A DNA stretch of 25,617 nucleotides from a virus: positions 1 through 25,617 of IMG/VR virus record IMGVR_UViG_3300013114_000475. One strand, 5' to 3'. Every line of letters starts with the position of its first letter. The stretch's first letter is position 1. Shown piece after piece: positions 7,224 through 16,200 of the stretch. A model generated the notes under the pieces. The model made no database searches. It was not told the origin of the DNA and saw nothing but the letters and a program-made list of their open reading frames with translations. A program made the position numbers and the translations under genes.

Positions 7224-7432
7224 CAACAAATATTAAAATGAAACCAAAGCCCGGCGAATCAGCAGAAAGATTTATAAAAAGATTCTGCAAGAAGGTTAAG
7301 AAATTCAAGATTATTGAACAAATAAGAAACCGACGGTATTATGAAAAACCCTCGGACAAAAACCGGGAAATGAAAAAAAGACTCAAAAGAGAGCATGAAA
7401 AGAATGAAAAGAAGAAGAACAAAACTAATTAA
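7220..7432 (+). CDS. rpsU-like: Phage-encoded ribosomal protein bS21 homologue
   Basis: The start is ATG 7220, forming an ATGA overlap with the previous stop; a TTG at 7199 in frame is less likely. The product is 70 residues, close to E. coli bS21 (71). The bS21 signature is visible: GESAERFIKRFCKKVKKFKI, then EQIRNRRYYEKPSDKNREMK, matching the family pattern of RRFKR-C-K, a hydrophobic strand, R-x-R-x-YYEKP and a basic tail. bS21 sits near the 16S rRNA 3' end and aids initiation. Phage copies of bS21 are known from marine viruses and can be incorporated into host ribosomes. Placement in a late operon suggests a role in favouring phage mRNA late in infection, which is inference. Confidence 0.88.
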   Translation: MTTNIKMKPKPGESAERFIKRFCKKVKKFKIIEQIRNRRYYEKPSDKNREMKKRLKREHEKNEKKKNKTN

Positions 7433-7449
7433 AGACGGAGAGAAAAGTT

Positions 7450-7854
7450 ATGTCAAACTCATATAGTTACAAACCAGGCCCTATGCAAGCAGGTGCATAC
7501 CAGATTTCTGGCAGACCATACTTGGCTGGAGGAAGCATTGGAGCAGGGAACGAGGTCAAGATCGAGTTTCCCTTCGTAACCAAGGCAGTCACAATTTGCA
7601 ACACACACGCCTCCAATACTTTGCGAGTCCACTTCGACACGGACACCAACGGGAATGTTTTAACAAATAAGCATTTCATAGATATACCACCGGCCGGAGC
7701 AAGTGCAAACAATCCACTCAGCCGTCTCAAATTAGATGTTCGATGCTCAAGAGTATATCTATCATCTGCCTCTGCAACAACTTATCAACTGGCGGCTGAA
7801 TTGACCCTTATCCCCGATGTCCTTAATATGACTGGTTCGGGAATCAATGACTAA
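7450..7854 (+). CDS. Small beta-rich putative virion protein
   Basis: The 134-residue product starts at ATG 7450, with GGAGAG about seven bases upstream. The sequence is rich in Ser, Thr, Gly and alternating hydrophobics (VTICNTHASNTLRVHFDTD, YLSSASATTYQLAAELTLIP), consistent with a beta sandwich, and it has no signal peptide or catalytic motif. Its last base is the first base of the next gene's ATG (TAATG), so it is coupled to the giant fibre-like gene. A capsid decoration protein or fibre-base adaptor would fit this place, but neither can be shown. Family not recognised. Confidence 0.8.
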   Translation: MSNSYSYKPGPMQAGAYQISGRPYLAGGSIGAGNEVKIEFPFVTKAVTICNTHASNTLRVHFDTDTNGNVLTNKHFIDIPPAGASANNPLSRLKLDVRCSRVYLSSASATTYQLAAELTLIPDVLNMTGSGIND

Positions 7855-10800
7855 TGGCAAAGAAGGCAATTGGTTACAGACAGGAAGGGTCTGGCAGCTG
7901 GGGGTTTAGATTCACTGAAGATGGAAAAGTAACCCTCGGCAACTCTTCTGATGACTTAATTCAGGTTTCTGGCACCCTTGATGTTTCCGGGAGCATTCGT
8001 GCGACTGACCGAATCACGGTAACGACACCCCCAAGCTCGTACAATGCATCTGCAACAATTTTTAAAGAAGACTTCGAGGGGTTGTCAGTATCTTCGACAC
8101 CTGGCAACCCTGCTACAGACGGCACATGGACAAACGGAACAGGAAATAAGGATGGCAGTAATGTAGATAATGGATTTGAATGGTGTATACAAACGACAAT
8201 AACATCAAATTCTAAAGGACCAGAAAGTGCTCACTCTGGAAACAATTTTGCATTCACAGAAACTGCTGGGCCCAGGTATGACAAATATTACGTTATGCAA
8301 AGGAGCTTTAGTCGTTTCGATGCCGTTGGAAGGTTGTCTTTCTACTATTACGGATATACTCAGTATAACACAATGAATGCTAACGCACTAAGGGTGTATC
8401 TAAGTGGTGACGCGTCCTCTTGGACCCAGGCCACAATGACCAAAGATGCCGACGGTTCACCGAGTTCAGTATCGGCACTTTCCGACGAGCATGATGCCAA
8501 GGATGAAGATTGGAAGAGAGCAGAAGTGGATTTATCTGGATATGCTGGCAAAACTCTTTATGTACGTTTTGTCGGACTAACCCATGCCAGCGCCACTGCG
8601 AGTGAATTTGCTATTGATAAAATTGAGTTTGTCCGACACCCATTTGCTCTTCATTCTGACGGAGATATTTCAGGTTCGGCCATCACAGCAGGCACCTCTC
8701 TCCACACTCCCCTCATTGGAGGAAATGACGGAACTAGCACAATTACCATTAAAGACAGTGGACTAGGTTTTGATTTTGTTGGTAATATTTCTGCCTCCGC
8801 GGACCTCTATGTAGACAAGATTAGACGAAATTCGGATAGTCCCACAACTACAAAAATACTTCTTGATGACGAGGAGATAAAATTATATGCAGGCCACGCA
8901 TCTGATGAAGTGGTGAATATCACAAATGCTGGTGTAGAAATAGATGGATTCTTGGATGTAAACAGTGTGAGAGAACGTTCCTCGCTAACTAAAATCGAAC
9001 TCTACACCAATGCCATATGCGCATATGCAGGAACTAACAACAAAACGATGTTGATGACCAATCAAGATACGATATTTTATGGTTTTGTGAACGTCACTGA
9101 CTATGCTCTGCTAAACTCTTTAAGAGTCGGGCAAACTGAAACTGACCCTGGTAATGGTCACATGCATGTCGAAGGCAATACAACCATCGAGGGTGATCTT
9201 TTTGTTAATGACTATGCCAGAATAGATGCTCTCCGAGTTGGTACAACCTCAACAGATCCCGGTGATGGCAATCTTTATGTCGAAGGCAATGCAGACATCG
9301 ACGGTACTCTTGAGGCAGATGCGATCACTGTAGACGGTGCAACTTTACAAGTTTTTATAGAAGATACAGTAGGAGCAATGCTTAATGGTACTGAAACCGG
9401 CATTGATGTCTCTTATGACTCAACAAATAATAATTTAGACTTTGTTGTCGGAACTCTAAACCAAGATACCACTGGAACTGCCGCAACTGCTACTGCTCTT
9501 GAGTCGGCAAGAACCATCGGAGGTGTAAGTTTCGATGGTTCTGCCAACATTAACCTTCCAGGTGTTAATCAATCAGGCAATCAAGATACTACTGGCACCG
9601 CAGCAATTGCAACAACAGTTACAGTTGCCGACGAGTCTTCGGATACTTCTTGCAATGTTCTCTTCACAACTGCTGCAACTGGGGATCTTGCTCCAAAAAG
9701 TGGAACAAATCTAACATTCAATTCCAGCACTGGTCTTCTTACTGCAACCAAGTTCAGTGGAGATGGTAGTGCTTTGACGAGCATACCTGCCGGATCACTG
9801 GCATCTGACTGTGTTGAGACAGCAAAGATTGTCGATTCAAACGTCACCACTGCAAAGATTGCCGACAATGCTGTATCAAGTGCGAAGATTCTTGCAAATT
9901 CCGTTACTGCTGCAAAGATATCAACTGCTACCGTGGGAAATGGACTAACTGGTGGTGGAGGAACTGCCCTAGCAGTCGGTGCCGGAACAGGTGTTACCGT
10001 AAATTCTAACGATGTTGCCATCGGACAATCGGTGGGAACATCAGACACAGTTCAATTTGGAAAATTCCAAGTCAACTCTTCTGGAGTAACCGGAAATGAA
10101 GTCGCGAGAATAAAGGGGAGTGGAGATAACTTCAACACAATGGTCGTGTGGGGTGCAGATGAGAGTACGGAGTATATTTCTTTGGGCATAAATTCTTCTG
10201 GCAATCCAACCATTGCGGGTGGATATGCCAGCAGCACCGGAGCTTCAAACTTGTGTTTTGCGACTCAAGAAGGTAATCAAGTTGACGAAGAAGTGAAGAT
10301 GATATTGGATAACTCCGGTTCTCTTGGGATAGGGTTGTCTACTTCCGTATCCTATGGACAACTAGAGGTTTATAAGAATAGTTCAACATCAGCAGCAAAC
10401 ATAACAATACACCAAGATCATTCATCTGGAGACTCCAGACTTCACCTTCGCAGTGGAACTAATGATTGGATAATAACTAATGACGGATCTGACGATGATT
10501 TGCACATTGTTAATGAGAGTACGGAAAGGTTCAGAATCACCAATGCGGGTAAAGTTGGTATTAATAAAAGTGATCCCACTGTTGCTCTTGCTATCGGAGG
10601 AGACTTCGACTTATCAGATTCCAGCACTATAAACAGGGTTACTCTCGAAGCAGGAACCGGAGCAGATGCTTTCTTTGGATTTGGAGAAGACAGTAATGAG
10701 AGAGGTTGGATCGGATGGGATGCCGGAGATCAGAAGATAACACTTGGTAGTGTTTCTGACAACGGAACTTTTAATGATACACTGGTTGTCAATGATGCTA

Positions 10801-12101
10801 AAGTAGGAATTGGCACTTCAACTCCCTACGCAAATCTTTCTATCGAAGGTGATGCCGACGGTGGCACCGTCTCTATCCGTTTGGGAGCAGACAACTCTTC
10901 AGCTAGTAACTTCTCCGGTAGATTAGAGTTCGCAGAGGACACCGACGGAAGCCAAGTTATGACATATGGTGCGTTCATGGATTATGACGGTGATGCTGCT
11001 TCTGGATTTGGCAACGGCATGTTGAACATTGGGGTGAGAAGCAACAGCACCACCGACACAAATGTTCTCAGAATAGATAGAGATGCTCCAGCAAATTCCC
11101 TACACATCAACGATCAGAGTGTCGCAATTGGAACGACAGATCATATATCTAGTGAAAAACTTACATTAGTAAACACCACCACCGGTGAGAACACGGGATT
11201 TCTCTATGCCGGAGGAACCTCTGATGGCAGCCCCTACTTTTCCATAGGTCATGTCAACAGTAGTCTTACTAGACTTATGGCAGGATCTATCAATACTGGA
11301 GATAATGCACTTGCTTTCTCCACAAGCGACAGCACCGAGGCAGAAAGAATGAGAATCACTGCCGAGGGTAATGTGGGTATTGGAACCACCACCCCCGTCG
11401 CACCGTTGTGCGTTGACGGTAACTCAACCCTCGTTGCTCAAATCCGTTGCGAAGAAACAACAGATGCTGGAACAAGGACGGTATTAAGACTCCGGCATGA
11501 TCAGGAAGATTCCAACAACGACTTTGATTCCAGCGAAAGGTTTGTTGAGTTTTATGATTCCAATAGTCTATTGGGGTATATTCACAGTGAAGTAACTTAT
11601 GCTACATTTACCGGTGCCCACGTTTCTCAGCAAAAGTCCGGAGAACAATACGGAGATTGGAAACCAGGAATGATACTTTCCTCAACTGGAGAACTCATTT
11701 CTTCAGGAGGTCCATCCCGTTCGTGGATACAGGTTGGATTAAGTCAGCAGCAAAAAGATCCTAAAGTAGCTGGTGTGTTTACTGACTTTATGAATGAGCA
11801 TGAGTTGAAAGACTTAGACCCGAATCTTCCCGCCATAAACTACAATGCTCTTGGAGAAGGGAAGGTACTCGTCACCAATATCAATGGCAACATTGAGAAC
11901 GGTGATTATATTACCACTTGTGAAATTCCCGGATATGGAATGAAGCAGGACGATGACATTCTTCACAACTATACAGTAGCAAAAATCACCCAAGATTGTC
12001 TTTTCGATTTAAACTCAACTACTTACGAGTGTGAAGAGATACAACACAACGGTCAAACTTACAAAGCAGCCTTCGTTGGATGCACCTATCACTGCGGGTA
12101 G
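7854..12101 (+). CDS. Giant composite fibre-like virion protein (jelly roll, fibre repeats, C-terminal cap)
   Basis: This 1415-residue protein starts at ATG 7854, overlapping the previous stop by one base. An N-terminal module (TEDGKVTLGNS, then SGTLDVSGS) is followed by a probable carbohydrate-binding jelly roll at about 65-262, which includes EDFEGL, aromatic strands and DLSGYAGKTLYVRF. The middle has fibre-type repeats: two copies of LRVGxTxTDPGxG...VEGN spaced 37 residues apart (bases about 9121-9290); an AKI heptad-like series (TAKIADNAVSSAKI) at about 656-690; and GIGT-type motifs at about 900, 983 and 1173. The last 150 residues (from about 1267) form a distinct domain with VTNINGNIENGDYITT, IPGYGMKQDDD and several cysteines, resembling G2-type fibre tip domains; no S74 chaperone signature is seen. 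Likely a tail fibre or other appendage. Confidence 0.85.
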   Translation: MAKKAIGYRQEGSGSWGFRFTEDGKVTLGNSSDDLIQVSGTLDVSGSIRATDRITVTTPPSSYNASATIFKEDFEGLSVSSTPGNPATDGTWTNGTGNKDGSNVDNGFEWCIQTTITSNSKGPESAHSGNNFAFTETAGPRYDKYYVMQRSFSRFDAVGRLSFYYYGYTQYNTMNANALRVYLSGDASSWTQATMTKDADGSPSSVSALSDEHDAKDEDWKRAEVDLSGYAGKTLYVRFVGLTHASATASEFAIDKIEFVRHPFALHSDGDISGSAITAGTSLHTPLIGGNDGTSTITIKDSGLGFDFVGNISASADLYVDKIRRNSDSPTTTKILLDDEEIKLYAGHASDEVVNITNAGVEIDGFLDVNSVRERSSLTKIELYTNAICAYAGTNNKTMLMTNQDTIFYGFVNVTDYALLNSLRVGQTETDPGNGHMHVEGNTTIEGDLFVNDYARIDALRVGTTSTDPGDGNLYVEGNADIDGTLEADAITVDGATLQVFIEDTVGAMLNGTETGIDVSYDSTNNNLDFVVGTLNQDTTGTAATATALESARTIGGVSFDGSANINLPGVNQSGNQDTTGTAAIATTVTVADESSDTSCNVLFTTAATGDLAPKSGTNLTFNSSTGLLTATKFSGDGSALTSIPAGSLASDCVETAKIVDSNVTTAKIADNAVSSAKILANSVTAAKISTATVGNGLTGGGGTALAVGAGTGVTVNSNDVAIGQSVGTSDTVQFGKFQVNSSGVTGNEVARIKGSGDNFNTMVVWGADESTEYISLGINSSGNPTIAGGYASSTGASNLCFATQEGNQVDEEVKMILDNSGSLGIGLSTSVSYGQLEVYKNSSTSAANITIHQDHSSGDSRLHLRSGTNDWIITNDGSDDDLHIVNESTERFRITNAGKVGINKSDPTVALAIGGDFDLSDSSTINRVTLEAGTGADAFFGFGEDSNERGWIGWDAGDQKITLGSVSDNGTFNDTLVVNDAKVGIGTSTPYANLSIEGDADGGTVSIRLGADNSSASNFSGRLEFAEDTDGSQVMTYGAFMDYDGDAASGFGNGMLNIGVRSNSTTDTNVLRIDRDAPANSLHINDQSVAIGTTDHISSEKLTLVNTTTGENTGFLYAGGTSDGSPYFSIGHVNSSLTRLMAGSINTGDNALAFSTSDSTEAERMRITAEGNVGIGTTTPVAPLCVDGNSTLVAQIRCEETTDAGTRTVLRLRHDQEDSNNDFDSSERFVEFYDSNSLLGYIHSEVTYATFTGAHVSQQKSGEQYGDWKPGMILSSTGELISSGGPSRSWIQVGLSQQQKDPKVAGVFTDFMNEHELKDLDPNLPAINYNALGEGKVLVTNINGNIENGDYITTCEIPGYGMKQDDDILHNYTVAKITQDCLFDLNSTTYECEEIQHNGQTYKAAFVGCTYHCG

Positions 12102-12124
12102 ATCCGATCTCGAAATTATTTTTA

Positions 12125-12145
12125 GGGATATAAAAAGCATATCCC
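12125..12145 (+). terminator. Possible transcription terminator or processing hairpin
   Basis: GGGATAT and ATATCCC form a perfect 7-bp stem around AAAAAGC, 24 bases after the stop of the 1415-residue gene. It lies in the longest intergenic gap of the window. The following bases are AATTTCCC, not a clear U-tract, so intrinsic termination would be weak. It could instead stop or protect mRNA ends between two late units. Confidence 0.45.
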
Positions 12146-12163
12146 AATTTCCCAAAATAGTTA

Positions 12164-12198
12164 AGTAAATACAGGTATGTTGCCCCTAGTTATAAGTG
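12164..12198 (+). promoter_or_regulatory. Candidate late-promoter boxes
   Basis: Two boxes resemble the T4 late promoter TATAAATA: AGTAAATA (12164-12171) and TATAAGTG (12191-12198), each matching six of eight bases. They sit just before the appendage locus in the only large gap, after a hairpin, which is where a new transcription unit would begin. T4-type late promoters need only a -10-like box and a phage sigma/clamp system, neither of which is in this window. The call is weak because AT-rich gaps give such matches by chance. Confidence 0.3.
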
Positions 12199-12231
12199 AA
12201 ATCGTGCGTTTTCAAAGGGGGAACTTCGTGA

Positions 12232-13245
12232 ATGGCAAACCAGGTAAGAATATTACAAGTCATGTCCGGCAGCAATGTCGTGCATCAATTGCTCGACTCA
12301 GGAGAGGTTGAGTTCAATAGGGCATCTAATGCAGGTGCCTTTAGTGTCAGTGGGTCTGTCTCCCTCGGGCCAGAGGATAATCACATCTCGTCTGGTTCAT
12401 TCATGGCCGGACTTTTCCGAGTTCCACACTATACATCAGCAGATGATTCTTCCCTGTTGACTACTCTTGCCGGTAGCGGATTAGCTGCCGGAGACTACAA
12501 CGGTCGAATGTTTTATATGAGTGGTTCTGGAATAACTTCAGGCGATGCAACAGCTGTCTCATACTTCTCTAGGGGTGACTGTCTCTACTTCTGTAGAAAC
12601 GGAATCTGGTTCGCAGATTTGCACAACGATCATGCCGAGGTCAGCAACGTCACCGATTTTTGGGTCACTAGGTTTTCCAGCACATTATCTTTCGAACATG
12701 GTCAGGGATGGCCCGGCACCGTATCGTCACCCGATGTTTCGAGCAGAACATTTTCAGCTTCGACTACCAATACGGAGACTTTCGAAGCATCCACAGGATT
12801 CAATAAGATCTTTTCTGATGTTGACTTGAGTTCATTTTCTAACAACTGGACAGTAAGCACCGAGTCATTGTCCTTCACGTCTGCGGAGGGATTCATAGGT
12901 GAGCCGGTTGACATATCATCCTTCACTTTCTCGGCAGAGGCAACAAATCAATTAACTTATGAAGCATCCACGGGATTCAATAAGATCTTTTCTGATATTG
13001 ACTTGAGTACATTTTCTAACGACTGGACAGTGAGCACCGAGTTGCTATCTTTCACGGCTGCGGAGGGATTCCCCGACGAGCCAGTTGATATTTCGTCATT
13101 CTCCTTTTCGGCAGAGACAACAGGTCAATTAACTTATGAAGCATCCACTGGTTTTAATAAGATCTTTTCTGATATTGACTTGAGTACATTCTCTAACGAC
13201 TGGACAGTGAGTACGCACACGGAAGATCCATATGATTGGGCTTAA
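12232..13245 (+). CDS. Family A appendage protein with three C-terminal 59-residue repeats
   Basis: This 337-residue protein starts at ATG 12232, with AAGGGGGA about nine bases upstream. Residues about 1-135 match the complete 136-residue protein at 22510: LQVMSGSNVVHQLLDSGEVEF against LQVVSGSSTVHSFMDDGEVVF, a shared TLAG, and a shared YFCRNGIW/YFCRDGQW near the end. After this core come about 2.8 copies of a 59-residue unit (FEASTGFNKIFSDVDLSSFS...WTVSTE) ending HTEDPYDWA. The shared core is probably the piece that attaches to the virion and the repeats a stalk or adhesive addition. That role is inferred; no ligand-binding family is recognised in the repeats. Confidence 0.85.
   Translation: MANQVRILQVMSGSNVVHQLLDSGEVEFNRASNAGAFSVSGSVSLGPEDNHISSGSFMAGLFRVPHYTSADDSSLLTTLAGSGLAAGDYNGRMFYMSGSGITSGDATAVSYFSRGDCLYFCRNGIWFADLHNDHAEVSNVTDFWVTRFSSTLSFEHGQGWPGTVSSPDVSSRTFSASTTNTETFEASTGFNKIFSDVDLSSFSNNWTVSTESLSFTSAEGFIGEPVDISSFTFSAEATNQLTYEASTGFNKIFSDIDLSTFSNDWTVSTELLSFTAAEGFPDEPVDISSFSFSAETTGQLTYEASTGFNKIFSDIDLSTFSNDWTVSTHTEDPYDWA
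12736..13224 (+). repeat. 177-bp tandem repeats in the family A gene
   Basis: The motif GAAGCATCCAC recurs at 12784, 12961 and 13138, exactly 177 bases (59 codons) apart. Units run 12736-12912, 12913-13089 and a partial third from 13090. Units 2 and 3 are nearly identical over long stretches (for example GATCTTTTCTGATATTGACT), suggesting recent duplication or ongoing homogenisation. The reading frame is preserved throughout. Confidence 0.92.
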
Positions 13246-13272
13246 ACTTTATGATTACGGGAGAAACTAATT

Positions 13273-16200
13273 GTGGCTAAAAGTGATGTTTTTATAGTGG
13301 GAACCCCACACGATCCTTTATCAATTTCGGGGTCTGACCCCTGGAATGCATCCGGTTCGGCAAGACTAGCATGTTGGTACAACATCCAGCCAGGACTGTA
13401 TGTAACGGGAACAGCTAATTCAGCAGGAGATGAGACTATTAATACAATTTTTGATTCTTCTCAATTTGACTGGAGCACCGGCACCAGAGCACTTAGGGCA
13501 ACAGACGACCTTATACCAGCTGTCAACTCTTCTATCGGTTCAAGTGGTATAGAATACACAATAGGTGGAAACATTGACGAAACAGAAAAATCTCTTTTTC
13601 TAAAAAACAATCCCGTAGCAGGAACAGATATGGATCCTGGATCGTGGCAGGTATCACCCTGGATATCAGGTTCAACTTCTGCAAGTCAACTGAAGGGCCC
13701 AACATCAATTTTCACGACAATGAAATACAATTCTTACGGAACCAACAACACAAGACCACTTACTGTCACCTATGGCACAGGAAACAACGGTGATGCCGAC
13801 GGAAACGACGGCAAGTATGGCACTTTTTCACTAGGTCTTTGGCACGACGCAGACGCATCGACAGACGTAAAGGGAACTTGGGTTGGATATCAAAAACAAG
13901 ACGGCACCGACGTATATAAGCTTGGTAATTTTGGTTCCTTTGATTCCGGATACCACGCACTTTCGTTGGTTTTCACCACCGCATCAGTATACGACCCTAG
14001 TTACCAGATCGACGTTTACCATAACGGGAACTGGAATTATGGTGAGGATTTCACCAACGTAACAGACGCAAATCGTCCTGGCCATTTTGGAGACAAGAAG
14101 ACGGTATCTTTCGGTGGATACAATCATGACTGGGGTGGCGGAAAAACAAATGCTTCGGGTCAAAATGAAATTGGTGAAATGTTTGCTTTCGATGATGCCT
14201 TATCTGACACCAGAAGACAACAAATGGAGAGGTATCTTTGTGATAAATACGACCTCACAATGGGACCAACTTATGCCATGTCTACATTTGACGGTGGAGG
14301 TACGGGAATCTCATTTCCAAACTCAGCTTTAAATACCCAACCGTCCTCTTCATTGAACAGTTATTCATCACAATATTCAAGAAAATTCTCACAAGCGCGA
14401 CCAACTCGATATGACCAAAAGATTCATCACGAAACAGCTGGTGGAGCTTTTTGGAAAAACACCGCGGCATCCGGTTTGTTGACAGAGGCAACGGGATCAG
14501 TTTCTCTTAGAGCTTGGGTTAGAGTCGAAGACACGGGAAGTAGTGCAAAGCATGGCGGAGGGCAAGTTGCTCTCGTTGCTCACGCAACATCACCGTGGGG
14601 ACACAAGATGGACAACATTAAGGGGTATGCCATGAAATTTGGCACACTCAAGGATGGTGTCGATGTGGATGACGACACAGTATCAGATACGCACCTCAAG
14701 TTTAGATTGTCCAGCAGAGATGCCAGAAGACAATATGACGGCAGCTCTTCTGGATTCGGAGATCAAGATCTCACAATTACAGATGTCAATTTGTCAGAGT
14801 CCAGTTGGTATCAGATGCGAATGGATGTCATAACTTCGGGATCATATGTGAAACGCGAAACCTTGCCAAATTATAGAGACGTAAGTGTGTTGGCCAACAA
14901 CACTACTGTATCTGCCTCAATTGGAACAGCAGCATACTGGAATACGGTCATGGGAACAGGATCGGCCGACTTTTACAACGGATACAGGTATATGAAAAAC
15001 ACATATGAGAGAAATGAAATGCTCTCTGGCAATATTACCCACTATGATTCTTCCGGCCGAATCCGACTAACCGCATCTTCTTATTGGAATGAAAATTTGA
15101 GAGCATCTTCCGGTGGAGCAAATGGGGAATTTACAGTTTCGACTTGGATCTACAATGGTGCTAGAAACACCGAAGATTGGCCTTCGATTTTCAAGATGGG
15201 AACAAACGATGCTCTGGCAATCGGATACTACAAGTCTTATGATAGAATCTGGTGCGGATATAAGTATCAAACTTGGAATAATAACCACATGTATTTTGAT
15301 AATTCCAAAATAGACTACAACACTTGGAATCATGTGCTAGTCACTGGAAAAGCTGCCCTTGATGGTGCTGACAACGTGGCACCAATCCTATACTTAAACG
15401 GAAAGAAATTGACGGCAGCTGATACGGCTCGAAACAGCAATACTCTTACGTGGTCGGGAACTCAAACCTACGGCGGCCGCGCGATTTTCGGAGGAAATAT
15501 TAGTGGGTCCGGCATCTGGGAAGACGGATGTTTTAGAAATGCAGCTATATGGAATAAGATCTTGGACGACAACGAAGCAGCCGCAGTTTATAATAGTGGC
15601 AGTATGACGATGCCAACGGTGCAGTCTGGCAGATGTATTTTTAAATCTGCCCTAACAGGTTCAACCTCTGCTGCAACCTATATGTACAATGATAGTGATA
15701 GTCAACTGAAATTAGGATCGGGAACAAACTATAATTGGTGGAACACCAACACCTCAACGAACAACGGGGATTTAACTTTCATGGGGTGGGTCCAAATGCA
15801 GAATTTTACCGAAGATTGGAACTGCCTTTTCGGAGGAGGACAAGACTCAGGTGGAACTAGATTGAGGCTCTACTACAACAAAAGCTCAGAATATTTTCAC
15901 TTCAATATCGGGTATGGCGGTTCCCAGAAGAATTTTGATACCGCAGGAGATTCAGTTCCACGAGAGGATTTGCAATCTTGGTGCCACGTTGCACTGGTTT
16001 TGAGAAAAGCAGCACAGTGGGACTCCGGTGACGATTATCCCGGAGATCAGGAAATAAAACTCTATATCAACGGGAGACACATCCCTTGGGATTCAAAACC
16101 TTCTGCTCCTGGTAGCAACCTAAGTTACACGAACACTAACTTCAATTGGGAGTTGGGTATCGATACAGACAACAATCACAACGCACGAAGCCAATCATTC

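Noticed and set aside
7450-7854. Small beta protein as the major capsid protein
   Set aside because: At 134 residues it is far too short for an HK97-fold capsid protein and lacks any gp23 motif.
9581-10048. 155-codon minus-strand ORF
   Set aside because: Low-complexity Val/Ala/Pro product opposite the fibre repeats of the 1415-residue gene.
12736-13224. Tandem repeats as a CRISPR array
   Set aside because: Units are 177 bases, contiguous without spacers and in frame within a gene.
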